The notes under the pieces were generated by a model. The model searched no databases. It saw nothing but the letters and a program-made list of their open reading frames with translations, and was not told the DNA's origin. From the NCBI GenBank assembly GCA_019894765.1, contig JAGXNT010000046.1, positions 1 to 64,000 of the forward strand: a stretch of DNA of 64,000 nucleotides. The letters are read 5' to 3'. Positions 8,476 to 18,458 of the stretch are shown here, in pieces. This stretch comes from Candidatus Heimdallarchaeota archaeon (lineage in GTDB: Archaea; Asgardarchaeota; Heimdallarchaeia; JABLTI01). Numbering within the stretch: the stretch's first letter is position 1; each line of letters opens with the position of its first letter. The translations under genes and the position numbers were made by a program.

Positions 8476-10260
8476 ATGACAAAACCTGAAATAGCTTGGG
8501 ATTTATCTGTAGTTTTTCCAAGTGTGACTGACCCATCTATTGAAAAAGCAATTGAATTCATTCAGAAAGCTGCAGATGATTTGGTTACAAATTACCAAGG
8601 GAAAATTATCAAATTCTCAAGTAAAGAGCTGTTAAAATTACTACAAGATTATGAAATATATCTTGTTGAAATAAGAAATTTGGGCATGTTTGCACGACTA
8701 ACTTTTGCAGGAAACATGACAATTCCAGAATCACAAAAACTCAATGACAGAGTAAGTAAATTACAAGCGAATTTGAGTAAGAAATTAGCATTCATGAATT
8801 TAGAGATTGGAAAATTGGTTCATAGTAAACCAGAATTAATTACTGATGCTACATTGGTGAATTATAAACACTATCTTGAAAGATTGAAAAGAGCTGTACC
8901 TCATCAACTTTCTGAGGTTGAAGAGCAACTTATCATTGAGAAAGATCAATTCGGTCTTAGTGGCTGGTCACAACTACAAAGTAAGTGGTTAAACACTAGA
9001 ATTTTTGAAGTAGAAGTTGAAGGCGAGAAAAAGAAATTGCCTTATGGTAAAGCAAATTCCCTTCTCCCACATCCTGATCGTGCTACAAGAAAATCAGCTA
9101 ATCAAGCAATTTATCAACTTCTAAAAGAAGATGGTGAACTGTTTACATCTGCTCTCAGAAACATTACTAATGACTGGATTAATGTTACAAAAAGACGAAA
9201 ATATGATTCAGAAATGCATGCAAGTTTGATAGCCAATGATATTGATCAGAAAACAATAGACAGCTTGCTAAAGACTATCGATGAAAGTTCACATATCTAT
9301 AGACGATATTTACAATTAAAAGCCAAGCTTCTTGGTTTACCTAAATTAGCTAATTATGATATTGTTGCACCTTTGCCGGATGCACCAGATATTACCTATG
9401 ATTATGAAAAAGCCAAGGAACTATGTATTTCTGCTTATAGTAAATTTGATGAAGAATATGCTTTTGGTACAAAAGATATGTTCGAGAAAAATCGTGTCGA
9501 TGCTTCTGCCAGATTCGGTAAAAGAAGTGGTGCTTTTTGCTCTAGTTGGTTTAAAGGACAATCTGCTTTCATTCTCCAAAGTTACAATGATTCATTATCT
9601 GGAGTCTATACTTTAGCTCATGAACTAGGACATGCTACTCACGATTACTACTTTACTAGAGAACAAACTATTCTAAATACAAGTATACCAATGATTGTTG
9701 CAGAAACCGCTTCAATATTTGGTGAACTACTCATAACTGATCTTCTACTAAGCCAAGCTCAAAGCGATAAAGAAAAGATAGCTATAATATCAAGAGTTCT
9801 TGATGGTGCTGGAATGGCTGCATTTCAAGTAACAGCACGCGCTTGGTTCGAACAAGACATGTATGATGCAATCAATCGTGGAGAGTTTCTAGACTATGAA
9901 ACTATAAGCGAATTCTGGACCAAAAACAGGGACAGAATCTACGGTGATGCCATTGAATGGCTTGATGTTATGGATGCAGAATGGACCATGAAGGGTCATT
10001 ACTATATGGCGAATTTCAGATTCTATAATTATCCATATGTTTACGGTCAGCTTTTTGTTTATGCATTATACCAGAAATATCTTGAAGATGAGAAGGATTT
10101 TATACCAAAATTCAAGAAAGTTCTAGCAGCAGGCAGTAGCGTTTCTCCAAAAGAAATTGGAGATGTTTTTGGTTTAGATATCTCTGATCCTGAATTCTGG
10201 AAACTTGGTATAAAACGTTTCAAGTATTTTGTGGATGAATTTGAAAAGCTTCTAAAGTAA
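8476..10260 (+). CDS. pepF: M3 family oligoendopeptidase (PepF/thimet type)
   Basis: A cytosolic zinc metallopeptidase that degrades short peptides. The 594 residues match the PepF family. The zinc site is HELGHATHDYYF (HExxH, near residue 384) with the third ligand in AETASIFGE about 25 residues later. The N-terminal half is the usual helical lobe that restricts access to oligopeptides. A strong GAAGGAAGATGA site precedes the ATG. It follows kynU by 90 bp on the same strand and has no other linked partner. No signal peptide is present. Confidence 0.93.
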   Translation: MTKPEIAWDLSVVFPSVTDPSIEKAIEFIQKAADDLVTNYQGKIIKFSSKELLKLLQDYEIYLVEIRNLGMFARLTFAGNMTIPESQKLNDRVSKLQANLSKKLAFMNLEIGKLVHSKPELITDATLVNYKHYLERLKRAVPHQLSEVEEQLIIEKDQFGLSGWSQLQSKWLNTRIFEVEVEGEKKKLPYGKANSLLPHPDRATRKSANQAIYQLLKEDGELFTSALRNITNDWINVTKRRKYDSEMHASLIANDIDQKTIDSLLKTIDESSHIYRRYLQLKAKLLGLPKLANYDIVAPLPDAPDITYDYEKAKELCISAYSKFDEEYAFGTKDMFEKNRVDASARFGKRSGAFCSSWFKGQSAFILQSYNDSLSGVYTLAHELGHATHDYYFTREQTILNTSIPMIVAETASIFGELLITDLLLSQAQSDKEKIAIISRVLDGAGMAAFQVTARAWFEQDMYDAINRGEFLDYETISEFWTKNRDRIYGDAIEWLDVMDAEWTMKGHYYMANFRFYNYPYVYGQLFVYALYQKYLEDEKDFIPKFKKVLAAGSSVSPKEIGDVFGLDISDPEFWKLGIKRFKYFVDEFEKLLK

Positions 10261-10303
10261 ATTCATTTTTGGTCATTTTTATGACCATATCTTTTCCTTT
10301 TTT

Positions 10304-10504
10304 TTATTTAGCAAAAATTAGTTCTCTATCATTTGTTATAAAAACTAAATCTAATACATAGCCAACAAAGAATAAACCGCAAGTAAATAGGTACACTAAA
10401 CCTGATATTGTATATCCTTTCATAAAGCGGTGTACACCTAGGTAACCTAGAAATAATGACAATGAAATATCAATTAATTTTTGATCTTCTGTATCTTCTA
10501 TCAA
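10304..10504 (-). CDS. TM2 domain membrane protein
   Basis: A 66-residue protein with two membrane helices, matching the TM2 domain: LSLFLGYLGVHRFMKGYTISGL, a short turn, then a second helix ending in a charged tail. TM2 proteins are common in bacteria and archaea; their role is mostly unknown. The start is TTG with a GAGG site upstream. It is convergent with pepF and downstream of the methyltransferase on the same strand, with a 56-bp gap. Confidence 0.8.
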   Translation of the reverse strand: MIEDTEDQKLIDISLSLFLGYLGVHRFMKGYTISGLVYLFTCGLFFVGYVLDLVFITNDRELIFAK

Positions 10505-10560
10505 AGTTTAAACCTCATATAAATAAAATATCTTTTTTGGGTTAATAAACTAAAATAATT

Positions 10561-11259
10561 TCATTTAATGATTACACAGAAAATACTAGATTTGTCTATT
10601 TCAATTATCGTTCCTTTCAATTTCATTTTTTTGAGCAATTTTTTGAAATCTTCTTTCGTGAAAGTTGATGCAACAAATCCATCTTTGCAGACTATTTTTC
10701 CATCACCTGTTTTTTTGAAATCTATTTCCCCCAATAATTTTTCTTCAGATTGTTGAATGAACCACTTTAATCTTTCATCCCAAAATTTATCAGAGTAACT
10801 TGAAAGAACTAATTTACCATTTGGTTTTATTACACGCAAACTTTCTTTTAGCAATATCTCAGGTTTTACTTTGAATGCTGAAATTCCGTTTTGTATAGCA
10901 ATAACGACCTCAAATGTTTCGTTTTCAAAACTCAATGATTTTGCATTCATTTGATGAAGCTCAACGTTTCTAATATTCATTAAATATTCCTTAGCTAATT
11001 CTAAACTCTCAATAGAGGTGTCTATGCCAGTAACCTTTGAAGCCATTTTAGCTAGCTCTTTTAGAACTCGTCCATACCCACAACCCAATTCGAGTACTTT
11101 ATCTGAACAATGAATCTGTTCAATAACAAAATTGATCTCTGCTTTCAAATATTGCTTAATTCTAGGGGAAGCGATATCATAACACCGTTTCAATTTGTTT
11201 GCTGAAAGTTTATTTGCGTAATATTCTTTCATAGCTAATTCATGTAAATTTAGTAACAA
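10561..11259 (-). CDS. Class I SAM-dependent methyltransferase
   Basis: A 232-residue Rossmann-fold methyltransferase. Motif I is VLELGCGYGRVL near residues 55-66, followed by the acidic end of beta-2 in VTGIDTS and motif IV around EVVIAIQNGI. The insertion after strand 5 carries LVLSSYSDKFWDERL, a pattern seen in small-molecule methyltransferases. The substrate cannot be named. It is upstream of the TM2 gene on the same strand and divergent from the DUF3303-like gene. A TATA-like AT-rich tract precedes it. Confidence 0.82.
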   Translation of the reverse strand: MLLNLHELAMKEYYANKLSANKLKRCYDIASPRIKQYLKAEINFVIEQIHCSDKVLELGCGYGRVLKELAKMASKVTGIDTSIESLELAKEYLMNIRNVELHQMNAKSLSFENETFEVVIAIQNGISAFKVKPEILLKESLRVIKPNGKLVLSSYSDKFWDERLKWFIQQSEEKLLGEIDFKKTGDGKIVCKDGFVASTFTKEDFKKLLKKMKLKGTIIEIDKSSIFCVIIK

Positions 11260-11423
11260 GATAATTATAAAAATTCTTTATACTCAACAAAAGAATTTAC
11301 TTCTTTCATACATTTAAACAACAACAAAACAAGTTAGCTAAGTAATTCATCTTAAAGATACAAAATACTAAATAGTATGAAAAACGAATTAGAAAATTAC
11401 GTTAAAGTGAGAGATGATAATAA

Positions 11424-11708
11424 ATGAATTTTATTGTTTTTTGGGAATATGATCCAGATGAACTGGAGAAAGTAGTAAGACGACTCAAGAAGTTTGAGAA
11501 AGAAATCAAAAAGAATCCAAGTAAATATCCAAAAATGACCTTTGGTCCTTATCTTTTTGGTGGAGAGTCAAAAGGTATAACAGTTTGTGATATTGAAGAT
11601 GATGAACAACCTGTTAATTTTCATCTGTATTTCCAAGCGGAACTGAAAATGAGTTTTGTTCCGATTGTTGAAGTTGACACAGCATTAGAATTAATATCAC
11701 AAAAATAG
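11424..11708 (+). CDS. DUF3303-like small protein
   Basis: A 94-residue protein resembling short ferredoxin-fold (DUF3303-type) proteins that begin with M-x-F-I-V-F-W-x-Y and contain a central alternating beta pattern. Here the match is MNFIVFWEYD, then KMTFGPYLFGGESKGITVCDIED, then VPIVEVDTAL. The dimeric alpha/beta-barrel fold is inferred from this spacing. No function is known. It is convergent with the MFS carrier gene, 23 bp apart. Confidence 0.55.
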   Translation: MNFIVFWEYDPDELEKVVRRLKKFEKEIKKNPSKYPKMTFGPYLFGGESKGITVCDIEDDEQPVNFHLYFQAELKMSFVPIVEVDTALELISQK

Positions 11709-11731
11709 TCCATCGTTAAATTACTGAATTT

Positions 11732-13009
11732 TTATTCAATTCGGCTTGTGGTTTTTGGTTCACCTATGAAAAGAAAACCTAATGAAGAAAGAAATCTTCC
11801 TGCTGCTATAATTAGTAATAAAACAAAAATTGTACGCCATTCATTTACAATTGTAATATGGTCCGCTATTAATCCCATACTTAATGAACCTAGAAAGGTT
11901 GAAAGACCTATGAATAGATTATGAATTCCAGTATAGGTTCCTTTTTCTTCCTCTGGTGCACTATCAAGAATATAGCTATTTTGTCCTACCCAATACAATG
12001 CATTGCAAAGACCACTTGTTGCACCTGCAATAGCTAAATGCCACCAATAAGGGAGCCAATAAATTGTGATAGCTAAATTTATTGGTACATAGAACATCCC
12101 AATCCTCCCAATAAAAAGAAGAGTTGTTTTCTTTACCTTATTTATTAAAGGATTGATTGCCAAAAGTATAATTACTTGAAACAAACAGAAGAATGCCCAA
12201 ACCCAAGTATTTTCCTTATTTGAAGCAAATGTACCTCTAACAATTGGAAAGATTGGCCAGCCAACAGACATGAAGAATGCAACAACACTATTAGCAATCA
12301 CGAATCTTCTGAAAGTTTTGTTTTCCTTTATTGGTTTCAATGAAAAAATTCGTTGCTCAGTTATTTTCTTCACTTTAGGTTCATAGAGAATTAAACTAAC
12401 AATAGCACATATTACAAAAAGAGCGGCTGTTACTTCAAATATGATTAGAAATTGTCTTGGATTTGTCTCTCCGAGATCTCCTAGAAAGCCTACTATTATT
12501 AAATAGACTAGTGTCGCTCCTCCGCCTATTATTGTTATTAGACTAATTAATCCAGTTCTATTTTTTTTAGTAGTTAAATCTCCTTGTAATGCTGTAAAGG
12601 AAGGATAGAAACTTGCAAACCCAATAGAAAAAGCAACTACCGCACCTACCAAGACCCATTCATTTTGGATTAAAGGAAATATTGCAAGTGTTATACCACA
12701 ACCAAGTAAGCCAATAAACATCATAATTCTGCGACCAATATTATCAGAAATTCGTCCAAATGTTGATTGAAATGCTTGTTGAATGAGATTTCTTAGAGAA
12801 GTAATAAGCGAGAGAGCAGTTGTGGATGCTTCAAGAAAAACAGCATACAAACCCAAGAAAGTTCTTGCTACAAATATAGCTGCACTTGAGATGCCTGCTA
12901 GAGAAAATAATTTCAGTTTATAATCATTGGTTTGTCTTTTCTCTTCTGTAGCTTTTTGAGTGTCTATCTCTGCTGTTTCTTCCATCATTTCATCCCGGAT
13001 TTTTAACAT
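11732..13009 (-). CDS. Major facilitator superfamily transporter
   Basis: A 425-residue transporter with about 12 membrane helices in two halves joined by a cytoplasmic loop (KVKKITEQRIFSLKP). The first half has the MFS loop 2-3 signature as FGRISDNIGRRIMMFIG. The N-terminal 35 residues are charged and cytoplasmic. It resembles the carrier at 60477-62174 in several places, including FFMSVGWPIFPI against FFMSYCWPLFPL and PEEEKGTYTG against PEEERSTYVG, so the two are paralogues. The substrate is unknown. The winged-helix-like gene lies directly upstream on the same strand and may regulate it. Confidence 0.88.
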   Translation of the reverse strand: MLKIRDEMMEETAEIDTQKATEEKRQTNDYKLKLFSLAGISSAAIFVARTFLGLYAVFLEASTTALSLITSLRNLIQQAFQSTFGRISDNIGRRIMMFIGLLGCGITLAIFPLIQNEWVLVGAVVAFSIGFASFYPSFTALQGDLTTKKNRTGLISLITIIGGGATLVYLIIVGFLGDLGETNPRQFLIIFEVTAALFVICAIVSLILYEPKVKKITEQRIFSLKPIKENKTFRRFVIANSVVAFFMSVGWPIFPIVRGTFASNKENTWVWAFFCLFQVIILLAINPLINKVKKTTLLFIGRIGMFYVPINLAITIYWLPYWWHLAIAGATSGLCNALYWVGQNSYILDSAPEEEKGTYTGIHNLFIGLSTFLGSLSMGLIADHITIVNEWRTIFVLLLIIAAGRFLSSLGFLFIGEPKTTSRIE

Positions 13010-13088
13010 CTTTCCAAAGGTGGTGAACTATTTAAACTTCACTTTACAGACGGAATCCAAAAAATAAAGATTGGATAAATTGAGTAAA

Positions 13089-13427
13089 TCAGTAATCCAA
13101 TTTTCTGAGAGCGTTTCTAGCAGGAATAAGAATTTCGAAAAGTGTTTTCATTCCTTTTATTGTAATTCTATATCGTTTGACAACTATTTCTTGATCTTCT
13201 AGTTGCTGCTTATTTTCCTCAATGACTTGAATGAAATCCCTCTCTTCCATGTCACTAAGAATCTCTGTGAGTTTATGATAATCGCTAACCGCAGAACTCC
13301 GTATAGCATAAAAAGAAAGTCCCAGTTTTTGATCATCAGATGAACCATCCTCACATTGCGCTAGCTTGGAGAGAATGGCTATCCATTTATCTAAATCGTC
13401 GCTTCTACGCTTCAATTTATTTATCAA
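13089..13427 (-). CDS. Small winged-helix-like protein, possible regulator
   Basis: A 112-residue protein without membrane segments. The middle (SDYHKLTEILSDMEERDFIQVIEEN) and the following VVKRYRITIKGMKTLFEIL look like the recognition helix and beta-wing of an archaeal winged-helix domain, where Y-x-I-T-x-x-G-x-x is typical. The N-terminal segment is a predicted helix. It sits between the MFS carrier and a membrane protein on the same strand. A local regulatory role is inference. Similarity is weak, so the fold call is tentative. Confidence 0.5.
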   Translation of the reverse strand: MINKLKRRSDDLDKWIAILSKLAQCEDGSSDDQKLGLSFYAIRSSAVSDYHKLTEILSDMEERDFIQVIEENKQQLEDQEIVVKRYRITIKGMKTLFEILIPARNALRKLDY

Positions 13428-13480
13428 CTCACATAATTTAATATTGGATTTTTAGATGGTAAGATTTCTTCATTAACCGT

Positions 13481-14143
13481 TTACTTTTTTTCTTCCTTCA
13501 TCAATTGATCAAAATTATCAAGTACTTTTTCCATTGCGTTTTCATAGCTAGTCGAAATTATTCGTAATCGCATGTATTTTTGAAGAGAAGTTAGTACAAT
13601 GTAACTTATCATATAGCCTAATGCTAAGTAGAGTGTAATACTGATAACTACAGAAGGAACATTGGTCAAGTAGTATTCAATGAATAAATCGCTTGAAGAA
13701 CGATATTTACTGAGTATCCAAGCAAATCTCAAGAAACTAAATAATCCAGAGATTAATACTACAACTATCAAGTAAACAAATAAATCTCTTAGAACTTTCA
13801 TAGATCTTGATATTTCAGTTTGAAATGTTCGGAAATTTAAACTGCTATCTTTATCAAGAATCTGTTCTTCTTCTAATTGTAATCTGATTTTCTCTGTTCT
13901 AGTTGTATACCAAACTATTAACACATAAGCAACTAATCCTAAAGCTATCGTTAAAGAGCAAGATAAAATGACTTTTTGAGCGAGCTCTAAGTTTGGTGTA
14001 TATGAGGTAATTATGTTTGCTATGTATTTTTCTTGGATTCCTGCATAAAGAAAGTCAAATGCTGTTATGACTCCTGCTAGTAGAATAGTACCTAGTGCTA
14101 AGGCAATAATGAAAATAATCTTATCTTTCTTCTCGGGTTTCAT
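13481..14143 (-). CDS. Four-helix membrane protein, function unknown
   Basis: A 220-residue integral membrane protein. Helices are seen near residues 10-32 (IIFIIALALGTILLAGV), 60-80, 120-142 and 155-185, with a charged cytoplasmic segment between the second and third (TEKIRLQLEEEQILD) and a charged C-terminus (DQLMKEEKK). I do not recognise a family. It is upstream of the winged-helix-like gene, 53 bp away on the same strand, and may share a transcript with it. Confidence 0.7.
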   Translation of the reverse strand: MKPEKKDKIIFIIALALGTILLAGVITAFDFLYAGIQEKYIANIITSYTPNLELAQKVILSCSLTIALGLVAYVLIVWYTTRTEKIRLQLEEEQILDKDSSLNFRTFQTEISRSMKVLRDLFVYLIVVVLISGLFSFLRFAWILSKYRSSSDLFIEYYLTNVPSVVISITLYLALGYMISYIVLTSLQKYMRLRIISTSYENAMEKVLDNFDQLMKEEKK

Positions 14144-14193
14144 GACAATAGCTTTGATTCTCTTATATAAAAAATATTAGAAGAATTTGTCTC

Positions 14194-15321
14194 CTAATCT
14201 TCTTGATTTTGTTCGGAAAGGTCATCTAAAATTGCTATTTCCCTTAATGATGTCTTCGCAACTACTGTTCTGTTGTAAGTTGGGTATTCATACGTTATAC
14301 TAATATCCTTGATTTCGAATCTCTCAAATAGAACATCTCTTAGAACATCTGCAATATACCAACTTGTTTCTATCTGTTTATCCTTTCTGAGGAAAATCAT
14401 ATCTTGTTCTATTTCGTATTCCTCCATCATTATTTCCATGAACTCTTCAGGAATGAAATAATCGGGTAGTGCAAATACAGATTTGACTATCATGCCGTCT
14501 CGAATTTCTTCATAGGGTTTTCGAACAATTTCTGCAGTTCTAATTAATCTGTTTCTAAATTGAACTGCATCTTTTGTAATAGCACTACAATAATGCAAAG
14601 TAAAATCAACCTCAGATCCTTCAAGAATATCGAGTGCTAATTCTTCACTACCTTTTATTGCAGATGAATTTTCAGATTTAACCTCAAAACCTTTTTCTTT
14701 GAGTTTCTTAAAATTAGCTTCTGTAGCTTCTAGTTCGTTCATATTGCAGAATTTGATAGTTTCAAGTGAATCAAGATATTTTAGGAATTTGAGAATATTT
14801 TTCTTTGTTCCAGGAATGATCGGTAATTCAGCACCAACTAACCAATCATACATTAATGCTTTTTCTATCGCTTTTTCCTGATCCTTGTTTTGTGGGTGAA
14901 AACGTATTTCATCAAGGCCTGCATGATAGAGTTTCGATAAATTCTCTTCAGTAGCATACCTTCCGGATGTATAAAGATGAATGTGGAATTTCTTTCCAAA
15001 TTCCTTTTTCATTTTCTGGATATAATCAACAGTTAAATCCACACAATGGAGCGGATCTCCTCCTGTCACAGCAGCTCCAAGAGCGTTCATATTTGAAACT
15101 TCAAGCATTATCCCAGAAAAACTTGAAATTGGGCGTTCATTCGCTAAGATCAAATCTTCCCCTCTTTTGTTTCTAGCAAGTGAACAGTAATAACAACTTT
15201 CATGACATTTTCCAGTAACAAAGAAGAATAATTCTGCTCCTTTTCGGCAGTTCTTGCAGCCAGGAGGTAATTGTCCTTTAATGTATGATCCTCCTTTTAA
15301 TGCTCTAATCTTCTTCTCCAT
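14194..15321 (-). CDS. Radical SAM protein of the COG2108 (PFL-activase-related) type
   Basis: A 375-residue radical SAM enzyme. The cluster ligands are Cys39, Cys43 and Cys46 in CHESCYYCS, preceded by an extra Cys pair GCKNCRKG at residues 22-25 that is typical of this archaeal group. The glycine-rich SAM motif is AAVTGGDPLHC. The group is related to pyruvate formate-lyase activating enzymes but its substrate is unknown. The C-terminal 100 residues form an accessory domain. It starts with ATG 36 bp downstream of the nucleotidyltransferase gene, and the two may be co-transcribed. Confidence 0.85.
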   Translation of the reverse strand: MEKKIRALKGGSYIKGQLPPGCKNCRKGAELFFFVTGKCHESCYYCSLARNKRGEDLILANERPISSFSGIMLEVSNMNALGAAVTGGDPLHCVDLTVDYIQKMKKEFGKKFHIHLYTSGRYATEENLSKLYHAGLDEIRFHPQNKDQEKAIEKALMYDWLVGAELPIIPGTKKNILKFLKYLDSLETIKFCNMNELEATEANFKKLKEKGFEVKSENSSAIKGSEELALDILEGSEVDFTLHYCSAITKDAVQFRNRLIRTAEIVRKPYEEIRDGMIVKSVFALPDYFIPEEFMEIMMEEYEIEQDMIFLRKDKQIETSWYIADVLRDVLFERFEIKDISITYEYPTYNRTVVAKTSLREIAILDDLSEQNQED

Positions 15322-15357
15322 TGTTTGGCACCAGTTTTTGATTCATATTATTGTTAA

Positions 15358-16077
15358 TTACAGTTTAGCTCTTCTTCTTATTATAGGGTCCTTATCCTTT
15401 AAACCTTTAAAAATTTCATCAATATTCTCTTCCAAGGCTAACTCGACGTCTAGATAAACTCCTGTTCTTCCTACTTTATCTCGAGTAGTTAAAACTCGAA
15501 CTCTTTCCTTAACTAGTCCTACATTTACACCTATCTTCTTAGCAACTATTGATTCAAAACCAACAACAGGTGATTCTTGGTGTCCTTCCTTCATTGGAGA
15601 AATAAGAATCAATCTTTTATCAACCCCTGGAACTCTAATTCCCTCATTTATTTGTTTTAAATCTAGGCTTCCACCAAATTGTATGAAATCAAATTCACGT
15701 TCTCTCATTGAGGTTAAAGGAAAAGTAATGCATGTCTCTTCATTTAGGTAGATGTGAGCTTTTACTAAATGCTTGGGTGTCGCTTGAATTATTTTCTTTG
15801 CTAAAACTTGCAATCCTTCTTGCTGGAGTGCTGTTTCGATTTTAAATGAAGAAATTTGATATGGAACAAATAAATCAATATCACTTGTTTTAGAAACATC
15901 TCCTCGAGTAATAGAACCATAAACAATAGTTTGTATGCCATTTTCTGCTAATTTTTCCATTACTGTAATTGCTTTCTTTCTAATTTCATCTAGTAATAAC
16001 CAATGCTCAGGAGTATATTGCACTTGAATAGTGTCAGTAATACCTTTCGTTTTTGTTCCAGAGGCTTTACGTTTCAT
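15358..16077 (-). CDS. Archaeal nucleotidyltransferase (Pol-beta superfamily)
   Basis: A 239-residue protein with the minimal nucleotidyltransferase signature: VYGSITRGDVSKTSDIDLFV near residues 52-71, giving G-S-x-x-R-G and the D-x-D metal-binding pair. The C-terminal half contains a conserved archaeal block (GVNVGLVKERVRVLTTRD). It resembles the archaeal COG1665 group, whose substrate is unknown; RNA or a nucleotide cofactor is possible. It is divergent from the site-2 protease gene and upstream of the radical SAM gene on the same strand. Confidence 0.78.
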   Translation of the reverse strand: MKRKASGTKTKGITDTIQVQYTPEHWLLLDEIRKKAITVMEKLAENGIQTIVYGSITRGDVSKTSDIDLFVPYQISSFKIETALQQEGLQVLAKKIIQATPKHLVKAHIYLNEETCITFPLTSMREREFDFIQFGGSLDLKQINEGIRVPGVDKRLILISPMKEGHQESPVVGFESIVAKKIGVNVGLVKERVRVLTTRDKVGRTGVYLDVELALEENIDEIFKGLKDKDPIIRRRAKL

Positions 16078-16229
16078 TGTTCCACCATTTATTATAAATA
16101 AATATTATATAATAATACTAATTTCTTTTTCCAAGAAAATAGAAGAAAGTAACCATAGCTTTTTTAAAATTCATTGTTTTCATCCTTTATATTAATAATT
16201 GAAATGATAATTAAACTGAGGAACAAATT

Positions 16230-17402
16230 ATGCACTGGGGTTATACACTACTTATTATTGCAGTCATTTGGTTCTTAGTTTATTTATTAGGTCGTTATTT
16301 CAAAGTTGATGAGAGATTTGATTGGACTCTTGGCCCATTATTCTTGTTAATGCGTACAAGACGTTTCAATAAGGTAATAAAAAGAATAGCAAAGAAATAT
16401 GCTCGATTCTGGAGGATCTTTGGTAATGTCTCAATTTTCTTCGGCTTGCTTATGACTCTAGCATCAATTGGATTATTGATTTTTAGTTTGACGAATTTTT
16501 TCAAACCAATTATTCCAATGACAGGACCAACTGTAGGAATCCTCATCCCAGGTGTAACAATCTCTTTTAGAACGTTCCTTTATTTGATTATTCCAATAAT
16601 CCTGATGATGATACCACATGAATTAGCTCATGGTGTAGTTAGTCATGCTGATGGTGTTGAATTACGATCAACTGGTTTGGCTTTCTTTGCAATTTTCTTT
16701 GGTGCTTTTGTTGAACCTGAAGAAGAGGACTTGATGAAATCCTCATATAAAACAAGAATGAGAACATTCGCTTCCGGAATGTTTCCCAACTTGTTACTTG
16801 GATTACTTACAATACCTGTTTTCATTTTTTCATCAAATATTATTGCTCCATTTTATCTTGCACCAGATGGCGTTTTGATTCATGAAGTAGTAAAGGATAC
16901 AGCTGCTGATACTGGTGGATTAAAACGTGGAATTGCTATCTTTGATATAAACACTACTCATATTGACACATATGAGACCTTTTCAACCTACATGAATAAT
17001 ACGAAACCTAACGATTTATTGGTTCTAAACACTACTGAAGGAACAATAAATATTCGACTTAACCAGCATCCTGATTTTAATCAGTCTGGCTATCTTGGTG
17101 TTCGTACAATCACATATCTGCCGCCGAAATTTCCTTGGGTATGGAAGTTTTTCCCATACTTTTTCGAACAAGAACTCATGTGGACGCTTGTTGTTTCATT
17201 TGGTTCAGTTTTATTTAATGCATTACCAATTCCATTTATTCTAGATGGTGATAAATTGCTTTCATCTTTCTTGTTTCAATATATGAAAAATAAGAAATTA
17301 GCACTAATTATACTGGACGTCTTCAGATTTTTGGCTTTAGCATTATTCTTAGCAGTATTAATCATCCCATTATTTAAGTATGGATTTGTTCCCTTTGGTT
17401 AA
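16230..17402 (+). CDS. Site-2 protease family (M50) membrane metalloprotease with PDZ domain
   Basis: A 390-residue intramembrane zinc protease that would cleave membrane-bound substrates such as anti-sigma-like or signal proteins. The zinc motif HELAH is at residues 130-134 within a membrane helix, and the second motif NALPIPFILDGDKL near residue 330 supplies the third ligand Asp. A PDZ-like region lies between them, around KDTAADTGGLKRGIAIFDI. About six or seven membrane helices are predicted. The ATG follows a TGAGGAA site. The downstream Ncs6 gene begins 39 bp later. Confidence 0.9.
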   Translation: MHWGYTLLIIAVIWFLVYLLGRYFKVDERFDWTLGPLFLLMRTRRFNKVIKRIAKKYARFWRIFGNVSIFFGLLMTLASIGLLIFSLTNFFKPIIPMTGPTVGILIPGVTISFRTFLYLIIPIILMMIPHELAHGVVSHADGVELRSTGLAFFAIFFGAFVEPEEEDLMKSSYKTRMRTFASGMFPNLLLGLLTIPVFIFSSNIIAPFYLAPDGVLIHEVVKDTAADTGGLKRGIAIFDINTTHIDTYETFSTYMNNTKPNDLLVLNTTEGTINIRLNQHPDFNQSGYLGVRTITYLPPKFPWVWKFFPYFFEQELMWTLVVSFGSVLFNALPIPFILDGDKLLSSFLFQYMKNKKLALIILDVFRFLALALFLAVLIIPLFKYGFVPFG

Positions 17403-17441
17403 TTAAGAAAAAACAAAAAGATATTTTGGAGTGAGAGCCCT

Positions 17442-18443
17442 TTGACTAAAAATCTACCAGCATGTTATTCTTGTAGCAAAAAACCTGCAGTAACTTATAG
17501 AAGAATCGATGGTAGATATCTTTGTAAAGAGTGTTTTTCCAAATGGGTAACAACAATCGTAAGAAAAACAATTAGTCAAAAGATACTGTTTGAACGAAAT
17601 GATCGAATTATTGTAGGCTTGTCTGGAGGAAAGGATAGCACTGTTTTGTTAGATATTTTACATAAAGTAGAACGTAATTATCCATCAAAACTCGTTGCTG
17701 TTTGTATTGATGAAGGAATTTCTAATTACAGAGAAGATGGACTTCCGATAGCAGAACAGACTGCTAAGAGATTAGATGTAGAATTTCATTTATTTACTTT
17801 TAAAGAGCTAATCGGTTACTCATTAGATGAAATCGTTAAAAGATCTCGTGAGCTTCAAGAAGAACTCCCCTCAACAAGTAAAACAAAAATAGTTAAACAT
17901 GGGCCATGTTCATTTTGCGGAGTATTTCGAAGAAAAGCCCTGAACATTGCTGCAAGAAAACTTAATGGCGATAAGGTTGCTACTGGTCATAATTTGAATG
18001 ATGTATCACAAACTATTCTTTTAAATCTCCTTCGTGGTGATTCCAATAAATTACTCAGAGGGGATTTAAAACCTGAGAAAACACATGAACTCTTTGTACC
18101 TCGAGTAAAACCTTTGCAAGCTGTAGCAGAACGTGATGTGGTCTTGTATGCTTTCTACAATAATCTTACTTATCACACCACAGAATGTCCATATGCAGTA
18201 GAAGCCATGCGTTTAGATGTTCGTAATTTCACTATTGAAATTGAGGAAAAATATCCTGGAACTTTGAAATGCATAAAGAATAGCATGGATACTATTAGTC
18301 AGAAATGGGCAGATACAATAACTGATACAGCAAAAGATGAGGATGCAAATTCCTATTACCTTTGTAAAGTGTGTTCTGAACCAGCTAGTAGCAAAATATG
18401 CAAAGGTTGCCAGATGCTTGAAACGCTTTTCAAGGAAAAATAG
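17442..18443 (+). CDS. ncs6: tRNA 2-thiolation protein Ncs6/CTU1 (NcsA) type
   Basis: Forms 2-thiouridine at position 34 of Lys, Glu and Gln tRNAs by adenylating the base; in archaea sulfur comes through SAMP-like ubiquitin-fold proteins. The PP-loop SGGKDS is at residues 61-66. Zinc-binding CxxC pairs occur at the N-terminus (C8/C11 and C28/C31) and at the C-terminus (CKVC, CKGC). The cluster-binding motif PCSFCGVFRRKAL and TGHNLNDVSQ are also family hallmarks. The start is TTG, supported by a GGAGTGA site 7 nt upstream. 333 residues is the usual size. Confidence 0.92.
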   Translation: MTKNLPACYSCSKKPAVTYRRIDGRYLCKECFSKWVTTIVRKTISQKILFERNDRIIVGLSGGKDSTVLLDILHKVERNYPSKLVAVCIDEGISNYREDGLPIAEQTAKRLDVEFHLFTFKELIGYSLDEIVKRSRELQEELPSTSKTKIVKHGPCSFCGVFRRKALNIAARKLNGDKVATGHNLNDVSQTILLNLLRGDSNKLLRGDLKPEKTHELFVPRVKPLQAVAERDVVLYAFYNNLTYHTTECPYAVEAMRLDVRNFTIEIEEKYPGTLKCIKNSMDTISQKWADTITDTAKDEDANSYYLCKVCSEPASSKICKGCQMLETLFKEK

Positions 18444-18458
18444 TGGAATAAATGATAT